DNA from: a virus
IMG/VR virus record: IMGVR_UViG_3300025151_000375
Location: 1 to 21,010 of that record
Direction: 5' to 3' (one strand)
DNA: 21,010 nt
Numbering within the stretch: the stretch's first letter is position 1; every line of letters starts with the position of its first letter. The position numbers were made by a program, and so were the translations under genes. Below are positions 14,073-21,010 of this stretch, piece by piece. The notes beneath the pieces were generated by a model. It saw nothing but the letters and a program-made list of their open reading frames with translations, had not been told where the DNA came from and did no database searches.

Positions 14073-14924
14073 TTACTCCTTCTCTACGTATTGCATAATG
14101 GGTGGCTCTTTTGCCTGTGATACCTTTGATGGTATCTCTTGCAACGTAGGCCAACACTCCTGACGGAAATCGCAAAACTTGCAACCAATGTCAAGTATGT
14201 AGTTACCCGTTTCTTTCCCCCTAAACTTTTCGGGTACAGGGGAAAAGCACCGACTGAAATCATTCTTTATAAGAGTCTCAGTGGTGTCTCGTATCTTGGA
14301 CAGTTGTTCTTGCATGTCTATGTTTGATTTGACATATTTGAACTCTCCATTTGCCTTGTTGATTACCCACCAACCCCCAGCCTTGTAGCCAGAGGCTTGT
14401 GCGTAACCAGCAAGCTGACTCACATAACCAAACGGATCACTCTCTGCAAGAGTCTCGTATGATTTGAACTTGTGTGTATAAGACCAAGCAGACGCTGACT
14501 TCACATCATCAACTGCACCATCAATCACAAGATCATAAGAGCCAGAGACATGAGTATTGTCAATGTCACGTACTGCAAGGCTAACTTTGTCAGTGTCTTT
14601 GTACTCTACACCAGCTTCCGTAAGCACACCTTTAAATACAGCTTCAACTATATCTCCAATCATCATGTTCATTACAAATGTCGTAGGCTTTGGTAAAGCT
14701 TTCTCAGGTTTATTCTTTTCAAACCAGAGTTGACAAGTAGGACGCCCAATGTTGGACATCCTTAATTTAAATTTGTCACGCTTATTACCAGCGCCAAACT
14801 GTCTACGCAACGCATCAGCAACTTCAGTAGCCACACGTTCAATGGTTTCCTCAGACATCTCTGACTTGCCATTGGCAGCGTCCTGAAGGTACTGATGTAT
14901 TGCCAGTTCAGCAGGATGATCCAT
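14073..14924 (-). CDS. Cas4/RecB-like PD-(D/E)XK exonuclease with predicted Fe-S cluster
   Basis: A 283-residue nuclease. Core motifs appear in order: GDIVEAVF (90-97), GSYDLVID (Asp131), DDVKSA (Asp140-x-Lys142) and QLAGY (Gln170...Tyr174). These are the RecB-family motifs II, III and the QxxxY helix. Cys64 and C248-x2-C251-x5-C257 match the four cysteines that hold a 4Fe-4S cluster in Cas4 and AddB nucleases. Such phage enzymes commonly process DNA ends in recombination or degrade host DNA. No CRISPR array or Cas1 is nearby, so this is a phage replication or recombination nuclease. The ATG shares a base with the stop of the SSB-like gene (TAATG), implying coupled synthesis. Confidence 0.88.
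   Translation of the reverse strand: MDHPAELAIHQYLQDAANGKSEMSEETIERVATEVADALRRQFGAGNKRDKFKLRMSNIGRPTCQLWFEKNKPEKALPKPTTFVMNMMIGDIVEAVFKGVLTEAGVEYKDTDKVSLAVRDIDNTHVSGSYDLVIDGAVDDVKSASAWSYTHKFKSYETLAESDPFGYVSQLAGYAQASGYKAGGWWVINKANGEFKYVKSNIDMQEQLSKIRDTTETLIKNDFSRCFSPVPEKFRGKETGNYILDIGCKFCDFRQECWPTLQEIPSKVSQAKEPPIMQYVEKE
14076..14081 (-). promoter_or_regulatory. Ribosome binding site fixing the coiled-coil gene start
   Basis: AAGGAG on the minus strand, five bases before the ATG at 14070. It decides for this start against the ORF-extending ATG at 14184. Confidence 0.7.
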
Positions 14925-15820
14925 TATGCAAATTCTTCCATGTCTGCATCTATGATATCATCTACGTCACCGAATGGAATGTCCTCGTGTTTATGCACGT
15001 TTTCATCCCATGCGTTGGAAATGTACTCATTGTAGTTTGCAATCCATGCAAGAAAGTTCGTAAGAGTTTCTTGTGCGTTTTCATCCAAATCCAATGTGTT
15101 TGTCACATCCAACTCCAACTCAGGCAGGAAGAAGCTGCTACCGTTAGGTAGGTTGCGCTCCTGTGTACCTGACTTGATCGTGTGCATTGGTGGTAGTCTT
15201 CGCATCTTTGCAAGCTTTGTAAAGATTCCCCCAGACATTTTAAATGCATCACGATTCTCAATCTCCCAGATAAAGGGAGTATCTACCAAGTCTTGATTGA
15301 CAGGATTACCGTTGGCATCCACAGGATTGACCAGTGATACTGTGCCAAACATAACACGTACCCGTTTAATCTGACGAATCAGATCTTGTGTCTTCTGAGG
15401 CAGAGCCTTGAAGTCTTCAATCCATCCTGCAGGTTTACCACAGTTGAACCCACCGTCATTGTCTTTCAGATCAATGTTCAAGTTGTCAGCCATGACAGTC
15501 TTGATGTAACGGTTGGGTGTTGAGTCATTGCCCTTCACGAAACGCTTGTACATGTAGCGTTGCATGTATGGACGAATGATTGCAGAATCAGCGTAGTAGG
15601 TAGGCCCATCTGGAATCTCCAGCTTGTACGTACCACCAGCTACAACCTCAAGCTTTACCTGCTTGCCGTTTACTTCCTGCTCACCCATGATAGGTGAGTG
15701 GTTAATGCGTAGTCGTGCAAGCGTAGAGCTATCACGGGATGGTTTGTTCTCCGCAGCCATCCCAAGTGTAGCTGCCATCTGATTGTAATCTGCAGTGTTA
15801 AATGTTTCTACTAGTGTCAT
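14924..15820 (-). CDS. Putative single-stranded-DNA-binding protein
   Basis: A 298-residue protein without an enzymatic motif. The last ~17 residues form a very acidic tail ending in a phenylalanine (DDIIDADMEEFA). T7 gp2.5 and bacterial SSBs end in the same kind of acidic, aromatic-tipped tail, which contacts polymerase and helicase. The body contains many aromatic and basic residues (YYADSAIIRPYMQRYMYKRF, IKRVRVMFG) suited to ssDNA stacking. It lies between the DNA polymerase and exonuclease genes, as SSBs do in T7-like phages. It has its own strong ribosome binding site (AAGGAG) and a predicted promoter just upstream, fitting a protein needed in stoichiometric amounts. The fold is not proven from sequence. 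Confidence 0.72.
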   Translation of the reverse strand: MTLVETFNTADYNQMAATLGMAAENKPSRDSSTLARLRINHSPIMGEQEVNGKQVKLEVVAGGTYKLEIPDGPTYYADSAIIRPYMQRYMYKRFVKGNDSTPNRYIKTVMADNLNIDLKDNDGGFNCGKPAGWIEDFKALPQKTQDLIRQIKRVRVMFGTVSLVNPVDANGNPVNQDLVDTPFIWEIENRDAFKMSGGIFTKLAKMRRLPPMHTIKSGTQERNLPNGSSFFLPELELDVTNTLDLDENAQETLTNFLAWIANYNEYISNAWDENVHKHEDIPFGDVDDIIDADMEEFA

Positions 15821-15853
15821 ATGTTTTCTCCTTTTCGTTTTTACAGAGCTATA

Positions 15854-15882
15854 GTTATATCACGCAACATCTTTTGTGTCAA
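15854..15882 (-). promoter_or_regulatory. Sigma70-type promoter inside the 3' end of the polymerase gene
   Basis: On the minus strand TTGACA (15877-15882), a 17-base spacer and TATAAC (15854-15859), preceded by TG at the extended -10 position (TGATATAAC). The TGA of that element is the stop codon of the polymerase gene. The -35 lies in its last codons. Transcription would begin near 15847, giving a leader of roughly 27 bases before the SSB-like ATG at 15820. The 39-base gap here is the largest between genes inside the operon. Confidence 0.75.
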
Positions 15883-17905
15883 GCCAATTTGGACCTATTT
15901 TTGCTTCTAATAAAAGAGGCACATTTAGATCAAGGTTCCAACGCTTGTTCACTAAAGATGTCAATACCTCATTAGTGCGGCTAATGATCCGTAGTACTTT
16001 CTCCTTCTCGTTAGGGTGTACGTCAATCACAATACTGTCATGCACTGTGTTGACGATACAACTGTTAAGTTTATTTACCTCTAGCATCTTGTCGATGTAT
16101 ATCAGAGATATGGGTACAATGTCAGCAGTAGCAAACGATTGTACAGGATAATTTTTTATCTGTGTGAAATATGTCACACCCCCATAACGTCTACGTTCAA
16201 CGTCAGGGAATGCGAACTCACGCCCAGATGGTGTAGTTATCTTTCCTGTGTTCAATGCTTCCTTTGCCAATGCTTCATGCCACTTGGCAATGCCACTGTA
16301 TTTCGTAGTGAACTGCCTGTAGTACGCAGCTTCCGCTTGTGTTCTGCCAAAGCCACTTGCTCCATACAAGGGAGCGAATGTGTGCGCCTTGGCCTCTTGT
16401 CTGCTCATAGCCTGACCTGCATCAGTGATAACCTTGGCAGTGTACGAGTGTACATCAAAGCCTGTAGTTACTTCGTCAATCGCAGTCCTGTCTTGCGATA
16501 GGAACGCAGCGACACGAAACTCAAGCTGGGCGAAGTCAGCTTCCATCACACACCCATGATCCCATCGTGATTTGAATACACGTTTGACAGGGAACGTACC
16601 ACCACGTGGCATGTTCTGCATGTTAGGATCTGCCCCTGACAGTCTACCCGTGCCTGTGCGATGCTGCAACAATCTCACATGAAGTTTACCATCAGGCTTG
16701 ACGTGTGTTGCAATGCCCTCTACAAAACTGGACAGGTAGGTTTCTACAGCAGATAGCCTACGCACATTTGATAGAAACTGTTCTGCCTCTGTGTTACCCT
16801 TGCTACGAGCAATACCCTCAAGGTAGACGAGATTATCCTTACTTGTACTAAAGCCATTAGCACTGATCCACTTGGCTGTAGGTGCAGTAAACCTTAGTCC
16901 TGCCACAGTATGGGTATCCAGAAATAGAAAGCCAGTAGCGTCACAATCATTACATCTGTTAGTTCTTGCATACGGTGTACCATCCTTCCTTACTTTTCGT
17001 ATATACCCATTACCTTTGCAGGTGTTGCACTGCTTTGCCTTCTGTTTGTACAACACATTGCTACTGTTTCGTACTTGGTACTTGTAGTCTTGTTCATCCA
17101 TTCTTTCATCAAACAGATCTGCCCAAAACTTTTTGTCCTTTGGCTTGCGGCTATAGATAACCCAAGACAATTGCTCTGGGCTATTGAGATTGATAGGTGT
17201 GTCACCCATCAGTGTGCGTACCTGTGCCTCTAGGCTTGCGATAAGCGTATCACGCTCTCTTGTAAACTCTTCACGCACCTCTTCAAGCACAGACAGATCA
17301 ACAGCAAAGCCACGTTGGTATATACGTGTGAGGTGTACAGCAAGTTGATTGGTCAGACGTATTGTTCCTTCCAGTGTACTGCATTCCTCGTACTGTGTCT
17401 GCAAACGCAAGTACAGTTGTTGTGTTGCTTTTACATCATCTATGCAATAGCTTGCAAGTTCTTCGTAGGGCATGTCACGAACTTGTTTACCAGCCTTCAA
17501 CCATTCTTTCATAGTGTCTTGCTTTTTTGTGTCAAGTTCGTAACGCTCTGCACAAGCCTCAAGGGTCAGTGGTTCTTTACGTCCACGTTGCAATACATAC
17601 TCGCCTAACATGGTATCAAAGATAGGCCCGTTGTATGTAAACCCTGACTCCCACAACCAAAGGAGATCGTGTGCGGCATTGTGCATAATTAATAAGGGAG
17701 CACAGTCAAGAAGATCTTGCACTATTTGTGCTCCCCTGTTGGTGGGTGGATGCTCTGCGTGATCAAATGTCACAGTAGCTTCGTTGCCAAGATCATCTAG
17801 CATACCCACCATAACCAATGTATTCTCAGGCTCAAACGGATCAAGGTGTGTCTTCCCATCCCGTTTGGTTACAGTGTTTTCTATGTCGAGTGTTAAGTGT
17901 TTCAT
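15860..17905 (-). CDS. Family A DNA polymerase with DnaJ-type zinc insertion
   Basis: The replicative polymerase, 681 residues. The 3'-5' exonuclease is intact: D7/E9 (LDIE), HNAAHD (Asp80) and YCIDD with D157. The polymerase motifs are intact: A, D457 in ADFAQLEFR; B, R502-x3-K506-x3-F510-x3-Y514-G; C, VHDS with D623. Residue F510 corresponds to Phe762 of E. coli Pol I. Between the two parts, residues 293-325 hold C293-x2-C296-x-G-x-G and C318-x2-C321-x3-G, the pattern of the DnaJ central zinc domain. This insertion is known from SAR116 phage HMO-2011 and relatives. No 5'-3' exonuclease domain is present, as usual for phage enzymes. AGAGGAAAC precedes the ATG, seven bases after the upstream stop. 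Confidence 0.97.
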   Translation of the reverse strand: MKHLTLDIENTVTKRDGKTHLDPFEPENTLVMVGMLDDLGNEATVTFDHAEHPPTNRGAQIVQDLLDCAPLLIMHNAAHDLLWLWESGFTYNGPIFDTMLGEYVLQRGRKEPLTLEACAERYELDTKKQDTMKEWLKAGKQVRDMPYEELASYCIDDVKATQQLYLRLQTQYEECSTLEGTIRLTNQLAVHLTRIYQRGFAVDLSVLEEVREEFTRERDTLIASLEAQVRTLMGDTPINLNSPEQLSWVIYSRKPKDKKFWADLFDERMDEQDYKYQVRNSSNVLYKQKAKQCNTCKGNGYIRKVRKDGTPYARTNRCNDCDATGFLFLDTHTVAGLRFTAPTAKWISANGFSTSKDNLVYLEGIARSKGNTEAEQFLSNVRRLSAVETYLSSFVEGIATHVKPDGKLHVRLLQHRTGTGRLSGADPNMQNMPRGGTFPVKRVFKSRWDHGCVMEADFAQLEFRVAAFLSQDRTAIDEVTTGFDVHSYTAKVITDAGQAMSRQEAKAHTFAPLYGASGFGRTQAEAAYYRQFTTKYSGIAKWHEALAKEALNTGKITTPSGREFAFPDVERRRYGGVTYFTQIKNYPVQSFATADIVPISLIYIDKMLEVNKLNSCIVNTVHDSIVIDVHPNEKEKVLRIISRTNEVLTSLVNKRWNLDLNVPLLLEAKIGPNWLDTKDVA

Positions 17906-17912
17906 GTTTCCT

Positions 17913-18161
17913 CTAATGGTCTGGTGTTATTTCGTCAAAGTCATCAGCTATGTATAACTCACTCCCATAATAATCGTCAAGCTGTTTTTGAAAGTCTTTG
18001 TCATTTGAGTAGCGATTCATTGCTTCTATTGCTTCATTCAGGTTCAGTTTATTACGTATCATAGCGTTGTATAGTTTCATTTCTTCATTCATATTACGTG
18101 TATTCATGGCGTATTTCTCCTTTGCACGTTGTCGTTCTTCATCCGTCATTTCTCTTATCAT
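17913..18161 (-). CDS. Small helical protein between thyX and polymerase genes
   Basis: An 82-residue protein that I do not recognise. The start at 18161 is preferred because its A is shared with the TAA of thyX (TAATG) and GAGGAAG precedes it. A longer frame from 18188 would overlap thyX. Residues 5-60 are predominantly charged helix with many Met and Asn residues (MNTRNMNEEMKLYNAMIRNK). The C-terminal 20 residues are acidic (ELYIADDFDEITPDH). It may bind a replication protein through this tail, but that is inference from composition. Seven bases separate it from the polymerase gene. Confidence 0.75.
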   Translation of the reverse strand: MIREMTDEERQRAKEKYAMNTRNMNEEMKLYNAMIRNKLNLNEAIEAMNRYSNDKDFQKQLDDYYGSELYIADDFDEITPDH

Positions 18162-18907
18162 TACTCTTCCTCTAGACAAAAGCCACATATGTCATTGTAT
18201 GATGGCCCACCACAACTCACGCATGTCTGCCATTTATCTTCGCTAACACCCCTTAGTAGGGCATCCCATGACACAGGAAACTTTATACTCATTGCGTTAC
18301 TAATTTGCTTTGCAACTTCACGTGTCTCTGCTTGTGTGTCATCTGCACATCTAAGTTTACACATATCAGCCCACGCATCTAGGCTACCTGACCAGTACCA
18401 CTCAGTCATCATTGACTGTGGTAGTATCATACGCGCTTGCTCTGGACAGACACCATCCTGTAGCATCTCTAAATAAGCTCTTCTAGCCCAAATAGAAGCC
18501 TTTGCTTCAGACCTCATAGTAGAACTAGATGGAACTATTGTACCGCCTGACCCCTGCTTCTTGTCTTCTGCCTTACGTCTGTATGTAGCAGGTTCATAAA
18601 ACTCAGGATCACTGTCCACATACCTACGACTGATCTCGTTCCAACGTAGGAACTTGTGCTTGACCAACTGCCTAGCCACAAATACAGGAGCTTTGACATG
18701 GAAGCTGGCAAAGCAATGACCGAATGGGCTGATATGTTTGTGCTCTGCAAGATAGTGTATTAGCTTTTTGTCCTTCTCTTCAAGAACCCATTTACCTATC
18801 ATGTTATCAACACAGACCATGCCTGACCGTTTGCCAAACGACACACGGGCAGCGTTCACAACTGTAATGTCACCACCCATGTGATCCAAGTTAGTTACTT
18901 TTATCAT
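18161..18907 (-). CDS. thyX: Flavin-dependent thymidylate synthase with C-terminal Cys4 knuckle
   Basis: Makes dTMP from dUMP using methylene-tetrahydrofolate and FAD/NADPH. The ThyX region HISPFGH (58-64) is followed by the signature at 83-96: K-H-K-x3-W-N-E-I-S-R-R-Y. The usual R-H-R is replaced by K-H-K, while N-E-x-S-x-R-Y is intact. Downstream, E-x-R (156-159) and a C-terminal FP-x-S-W stretch complete the ThyX part by about residue 220. Beyond it lies TCVSC...CGFC with C229, C232, C241 and C244, a Cys4 zinc-knuckle-like extension not part of the ThyX fold. The start overlaps the helicase stop by four bases (ATGA). With nrdJ in the same operon it provides DNA precursors. Confidence 0.93.
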   Translation of the reverse strand: MIKVTNLDHMGGDITVVNAARVSFGKRSGMVCVDNMIGKWVLEEKDKKLIHYLAEHKHISPFGHCFASFHVKAPVFVARQLVKHKFLRWNEISRRYVDSDPEFYEPATYRRKAEDKKQGSGGTIVPSSSTMRSEAKASIWARRAYLEMLQDGVCPEQARMILPQSMMTEWYWSGSLDAWADMCKLRCADDTQAETREVAKQISNAMSIKFPVSWDALLRGVSEDKWQTCVSCGGPSYNDICGFCLEEE

Positions 18908-20127
18908 GCTACGTACCTCGCTATCTTGTACTCCAAATCAGTGTGGACAATACCATGCCAACCAGACAACTTGTTCTTAACAATGTTGATGTGACGTTGG
19001 TTGTCCTCTTCCTCTTGCCCCTCTACTGTAGGGTTCTTGGAAATCATAATCATCAAGTCAGCTTCTGCCGCCTTACCTGTACGTGAACCTTCCATCATGG
19101 CTTGGTTCAGTACCACCTTGCCCTCTGCCTCTGCTGATAGCTGAGACATGTAGAAGATAGCACAGTCATGCTGCTTGGCTATTTGTCGGGCATAGATTGC
19201 ATTAGCCTTGAGTGCTTCATCAGGACGTGCAAACCCACCTGTCTTGGCAAACTTGTCACCCATGTCTAGTATCACAATGTCAGGCTTGTATGACTTGCAC
19301 ACAGACTCAACCCATGACATATCACGTCCTGTCGCATCCTTGAACATAATGTTCTTGCGTATTCTATCGTACACATCTGAAGCGGTAATCTTGTTCTTGC
19401 TGATCTGGAATTTATCCATGCCAGTAGCTGCCGTGATGTATCTATGTGCGACTCTGTGATACCCCTCTTCATTACATAACACGATACACTTTGCGCCTTG
19501 CCACGCAAATCCTTTAGGCCCAGCCACAAGAGAAGCATGGAAGGACGTTTTTCCTGTGTTTGGCCTTGCGCCAACCTCAATCAAGTGTCCTGCATTAATG
19601 CCCTCTACCTTACGTGTGAGCGTAGGTATATTGAACGTCCACTGTGACTCAAGGTCTGTCATAGCAAGTATCGTATCAAGACTAGTATCTTCCCACTCTA
19701 CTTTTAGGTTGGGCGTGAAGTCATCACCGTATGACTCTAGTAGATTACGCAAAGGCTCAAGACTAGACTTGTCACCATTCACATAGTCAAAGCCAAGGTT
19801 GGCAATGTCCTCGCCCACCACCTGTTGGAACAGCTTCGATAACACTTCTTGTGCTATATCACTGCCCATAGGCTTCTCACGTTTTACCTGATGGAACAGA
19901 TGGCTGTATGCCTGTTTCTGTGCCGTGGTAAGTGTGGGATTGTTTGCCATGAACAGAGCTTCTATTTCGTCAGGTGTGACGGTACGTTCGTATCTGTACA
20001 TAGCTGTATCAATAGACTGCTTGATCTTTCGCACGTCTTTGCTGAATAGCCTGTCTGGACACTTTGCCCCACGATGGTCATCGTAGAACTCTTTATCCAT
20101 AAGACTACGTATAAGTGATAATTCCAT
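18904..20127 (-). CDS. DnaB/gp4-type replicative helicase
   Basis: A 407-residue RecA-fold (SF4) helicase. Walker A is GARPNTGKT (186-194), the probable catalytic Glu is in CNEEG (220-221), and Walker B is DIVILD with D288. YMSQLSAEAEGK (327-337) matches helicase motif H3, and GSRTGKAAEAD...KNK-x2-G matches H4. The first ~150 residues are helical and do not look like a full DnaB N-terminal domain. In T7 the helicase is fused to the primase; here the primase is a separate gene ending one base before this start. It probably forms a hexamer that unwinds the fork ahead of the family A polymerase. Its stop overlaps thyX by four bases. Confidence 0.92.
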   Translation of the reverse strand: MELSLIRSLMDKEFYDDHRGAKCPDRLFSKDVRKIKQSIDTAMYRYERTVTPDEIEALFMANNPTLTTAQKQAYSHLFHQVKREKPMGSDIAQEVLSKLFQQVVGEDIANLGFDYVNGDKSSLEPLRNLLESYGDDFTPNLKVEWEDTSLDTILAMTDLESQWTFNIPTLTRKVEGINAGHLIEVGARPNTGKTSFHASLVAGPKGFAWQGAKCIVLCNEEGYHRVAHRYITAATGMDKFQISKNKITASDVYDRIRKNIMFKDATGRDMSWVESVCKSYKPDIVILDMGDKFAKTGGFARPDEALKANAIYARQIAKQHDCAIFYMSQLSAEAEGKVVLNQAMMEGSRTGKAAEADLMIMISKNPTVEGQEEEDNQRHINIVKNKLSGWHGIVHTDLEYKIARYVA

Positions 20128-20128
20128 A

Positions 20129-20917
20129 TTATTCTCCTAGCGTTGTCAGTTTCATCATGTCGGTTGGATTCCTGTACTTCAGGTCATCCGTCAGGCGTAA
20201 GACACGAACTGTGTCCACGTACCCTCGTAATTCTTTTGCGATTGCCAAAGTCTTTGGTAGTGCATCGGGGTCTAGCGCAATCACTGCTGTTGAGAACTGT
20301 GACAAGTGCTTCCTATGACCCTCTGATAATGATGTACCCAACACTGCTACCCCGACATATACATCATCACCTCGGCATCCAGTTCCGTCTGTTGCGCCCA
20401 CAATTGCCGCACTCACACAGTCCTCAACAACTACAGCAGTTTTACCACATCCGTAGGTGTATGGCAATACACTTTTTCCATATCTTTTCCATTTAGGTAA
20501 ACGCTTTGATAGGCTTCGCCCCGTAGCGTCTGCCAGTACACTGCCCTGCATAATAGGGAACACCACACGATGTTCCTTTACATCATACAGTAGCCCCAAG
20601 GATTTGGGGTCAAGCTTCCATTGGTCGCAGAACTCCCCGATTGCATCGTAGTCCTGCACAAACCAATCAGGCTTTGAAAAACCTACAGAGTGTGTCTCTG
20701 TTGCAACACTGCCAAGGGAGTTACGTATGTCATCTGCTGACAGATGCACACGCTTACCCCCAGACACAGAGCACCCTGCTTTGTAGCAGTTCCACACAAG
20801 TGAACCCATATTGTTAGTAATGGTAAACGTTTTGTACCCATTACATGTAGGACAATTCATACGTTTAGTTTCACCATTACTAAGTGATATGTCATTAATT
20901 ATATTTTTTATATTCAT
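20129..20917 (-). CDS. DNA primase (zinc-binding plus Toprim)
   Basis: A gp4-like primase as a separate protein of 262 residues (265 if started at GTG 20926). Numbered from the GTG form, the N-terminal zinc motif is C25-P-T-C28...C47-x4-C52. The Toprim domain follows: VVVEDCVSA with E168, and IALDPDA with D219 and D221. In T7 the zinc domain reads the template and Toprim makes the RNA primer. The ATG at 20917 is preferred, because GTG at 20926 lies directly against the AGAAAG sequence; neither start has a strong Shine-Dalgarno. It is the first gene of the operon inside the window and is followed one base later by the helicase. Confidence 0.9.
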   Translation of the reverse strand: MNIKNIINDISLSNGETKRMNCPTCNGYKTFTITNNMGSLVWNCYKAGCSVSGGKRVHLSADDIRNSLGSVATETHSVGFSKPDWFVQDYDAIGEFCDQWKLDPKSLGLLYDVKEHRVVFPIMQGSVLADATGRSLSKRLPKWKRYGKSVLPYTYGCGKTAVVVEDCVSAAIVGATDGTGCRGDDVYVGVAVLGTSLSEGHRKHLSQFSTAVIALDPDALPKTLAIAKELRGYVDTVRVLRLTDDLKYRNPTDMMKLTTLGE

Positions 20918-20950
20918 ATGTATCACTTTCTATGTTGTTCGTTTCACTCA

Positions 20951-20978
20951 AGGATACAGATACATTACGCATTGTCAA
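20951..20978 (-). promoter_or_regulatory. Sigma70-like promoter ahead of the primase gene
   Basis: On the minus strand TTGACA (20973-20978) is followed by a 16-base spacer and TATCCT (20951-20956; four of six matches). It lies about 35 bases before the primase start in the only sizeable gap at this end. It would drive the replication operon. A reading frame is also open through here from the right edge, so an upstream gene cannot be excluded. Confidence 0.5.
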
Positions 20979-20981
20979 TGC
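20969..20981. promoter_or_regulatory. Palindrome overlapping the -35, possible operator
   Basis: GCATTG-T-CAATGC is a perfect 6-1-6 inverted repeat. On the minus strand it contains the TTGACA of the predicted promoter, the usual geometry of a repressor site. The single copy and short arms make chance possible. Confidence 0.4.
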
Positions 20982-21010
20982 ATTATTTGCACTGTCATAC
21001 GAATGTTTCA

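Noticed and set aside
14073-14924. Cas4-like nuclease as sign of a CRISPR system
   Set aside because: No repeat array, Cas1 or Cas2 is present; such nucleases are common in phage replication modules.
17523-17544. A second TTGACA with TATGAA 16 bases away, on the minus strand inside the polymerase gene
   Set aside because: The -10 is poor and it lies in the exonuclease coding region far from any gene start; probably coincidence.
20895-21008. A minus-strand frame open from the right edge that would end 23 bases inside the primase gene
   Set aside because: Only 37 codons are visible, with no recognisable motif; it may be the end of a real upstream gene or chance. Not annotated, but it weakens the promoter call there.
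1-21010. Integrase, transposase, tRNA or phage RNA polymerase genes
   Set aside because: None seen on either strand; gaps between genes are all under 100 bases and hold no cloverleaf-like sequence.

Overview
The window looks like the central part of a lytic tailed-phage genome, most likely a short-tailed phage of the marine HMO-2011 type (a group infecting SAR116, Roseobacter-clade and SAR11 bacteria). Four things point there. (1) A family A DNA polymerase carries a DnaJ-type Cys4 zinc module between its exonuclease and polymerase parts, which I recall as a hallmark of HMO-2011. (2) It sits with a B12-dependent ribonucleotide reductase, ThyX, a T7-like endonuclease I and a Cas4-like nuclease. 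(3) Genes are tightly packed in two convergent blocks. (4) I see no RNA polymerase, integrase or tRNA gene. The taxonomic placement is inference; the gene identities mostly rest on visible motifs.

Left half, plus strand (1-10109): the end of a virion/late block. In order: a 5'-truncated membrane-anchored coiled-coil protein, a protein with a C-terminal membrane helix, a 1176-residue protein with two EF-hand/dockerin-like units and 22- and 11-residue helical repeats, two small proteins sharing a GL(L/M)SRR motif, a 398-residue protein, and a 1269-residue protein probably of the internal-virion/DNA-ejection class. Terminase, portal and capsid genes are absent and presumably lie to the left. The block ends at a strong intrinsic terminator at 10113-10140.

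Right half, minus strand (20917 down to 10122): a compact replication and nucleotide-metabolism operon. In transcription order: primase, DnaB-like helicase, ThyX, small protein, DNA polymerase, acidic-tailed SSB-like protein, Cas4/RecB-like exonuclease, coiled-coil protein, endonuclease I, unknown protein, DUF3310 protein, a 52-residue protein, class II ribonucleotide reductase, PD-(D/E)XK-like protein, an RMF-like protein, and a 43-residue ORF ending inside the terminator hairpin. Most junctions are 1-4 nt overlaps or gaps of a few bases, implying translational coupling. The primase and helicase, fused in T7 gp4, are separate adjacent genes here. Endonuclease I and the exonuclease would degrade host DNA; the reductase and ThyX would convert the products to dNTPs and dTMP for the polymerase.

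Two sigma70-like promoters are visible, both on the minus strand. One, overlapping a 6-1-6 palindrome, lies upstream of the primase. The other, with a perfect -35, a 17-bp spacer and an extended -10, is built into the last codons of the polymerase gene and points at the SSB-like gene. The most unusual points are the polymerase zinc insertion, a Cys4 knuckle at the end of ThyX, the hendecad repeats and EF-hands in the 1176-residue protein, the RMF-like protein, and the promoter inside the polymerase gene. I found no clearly novel defence or mobile system.
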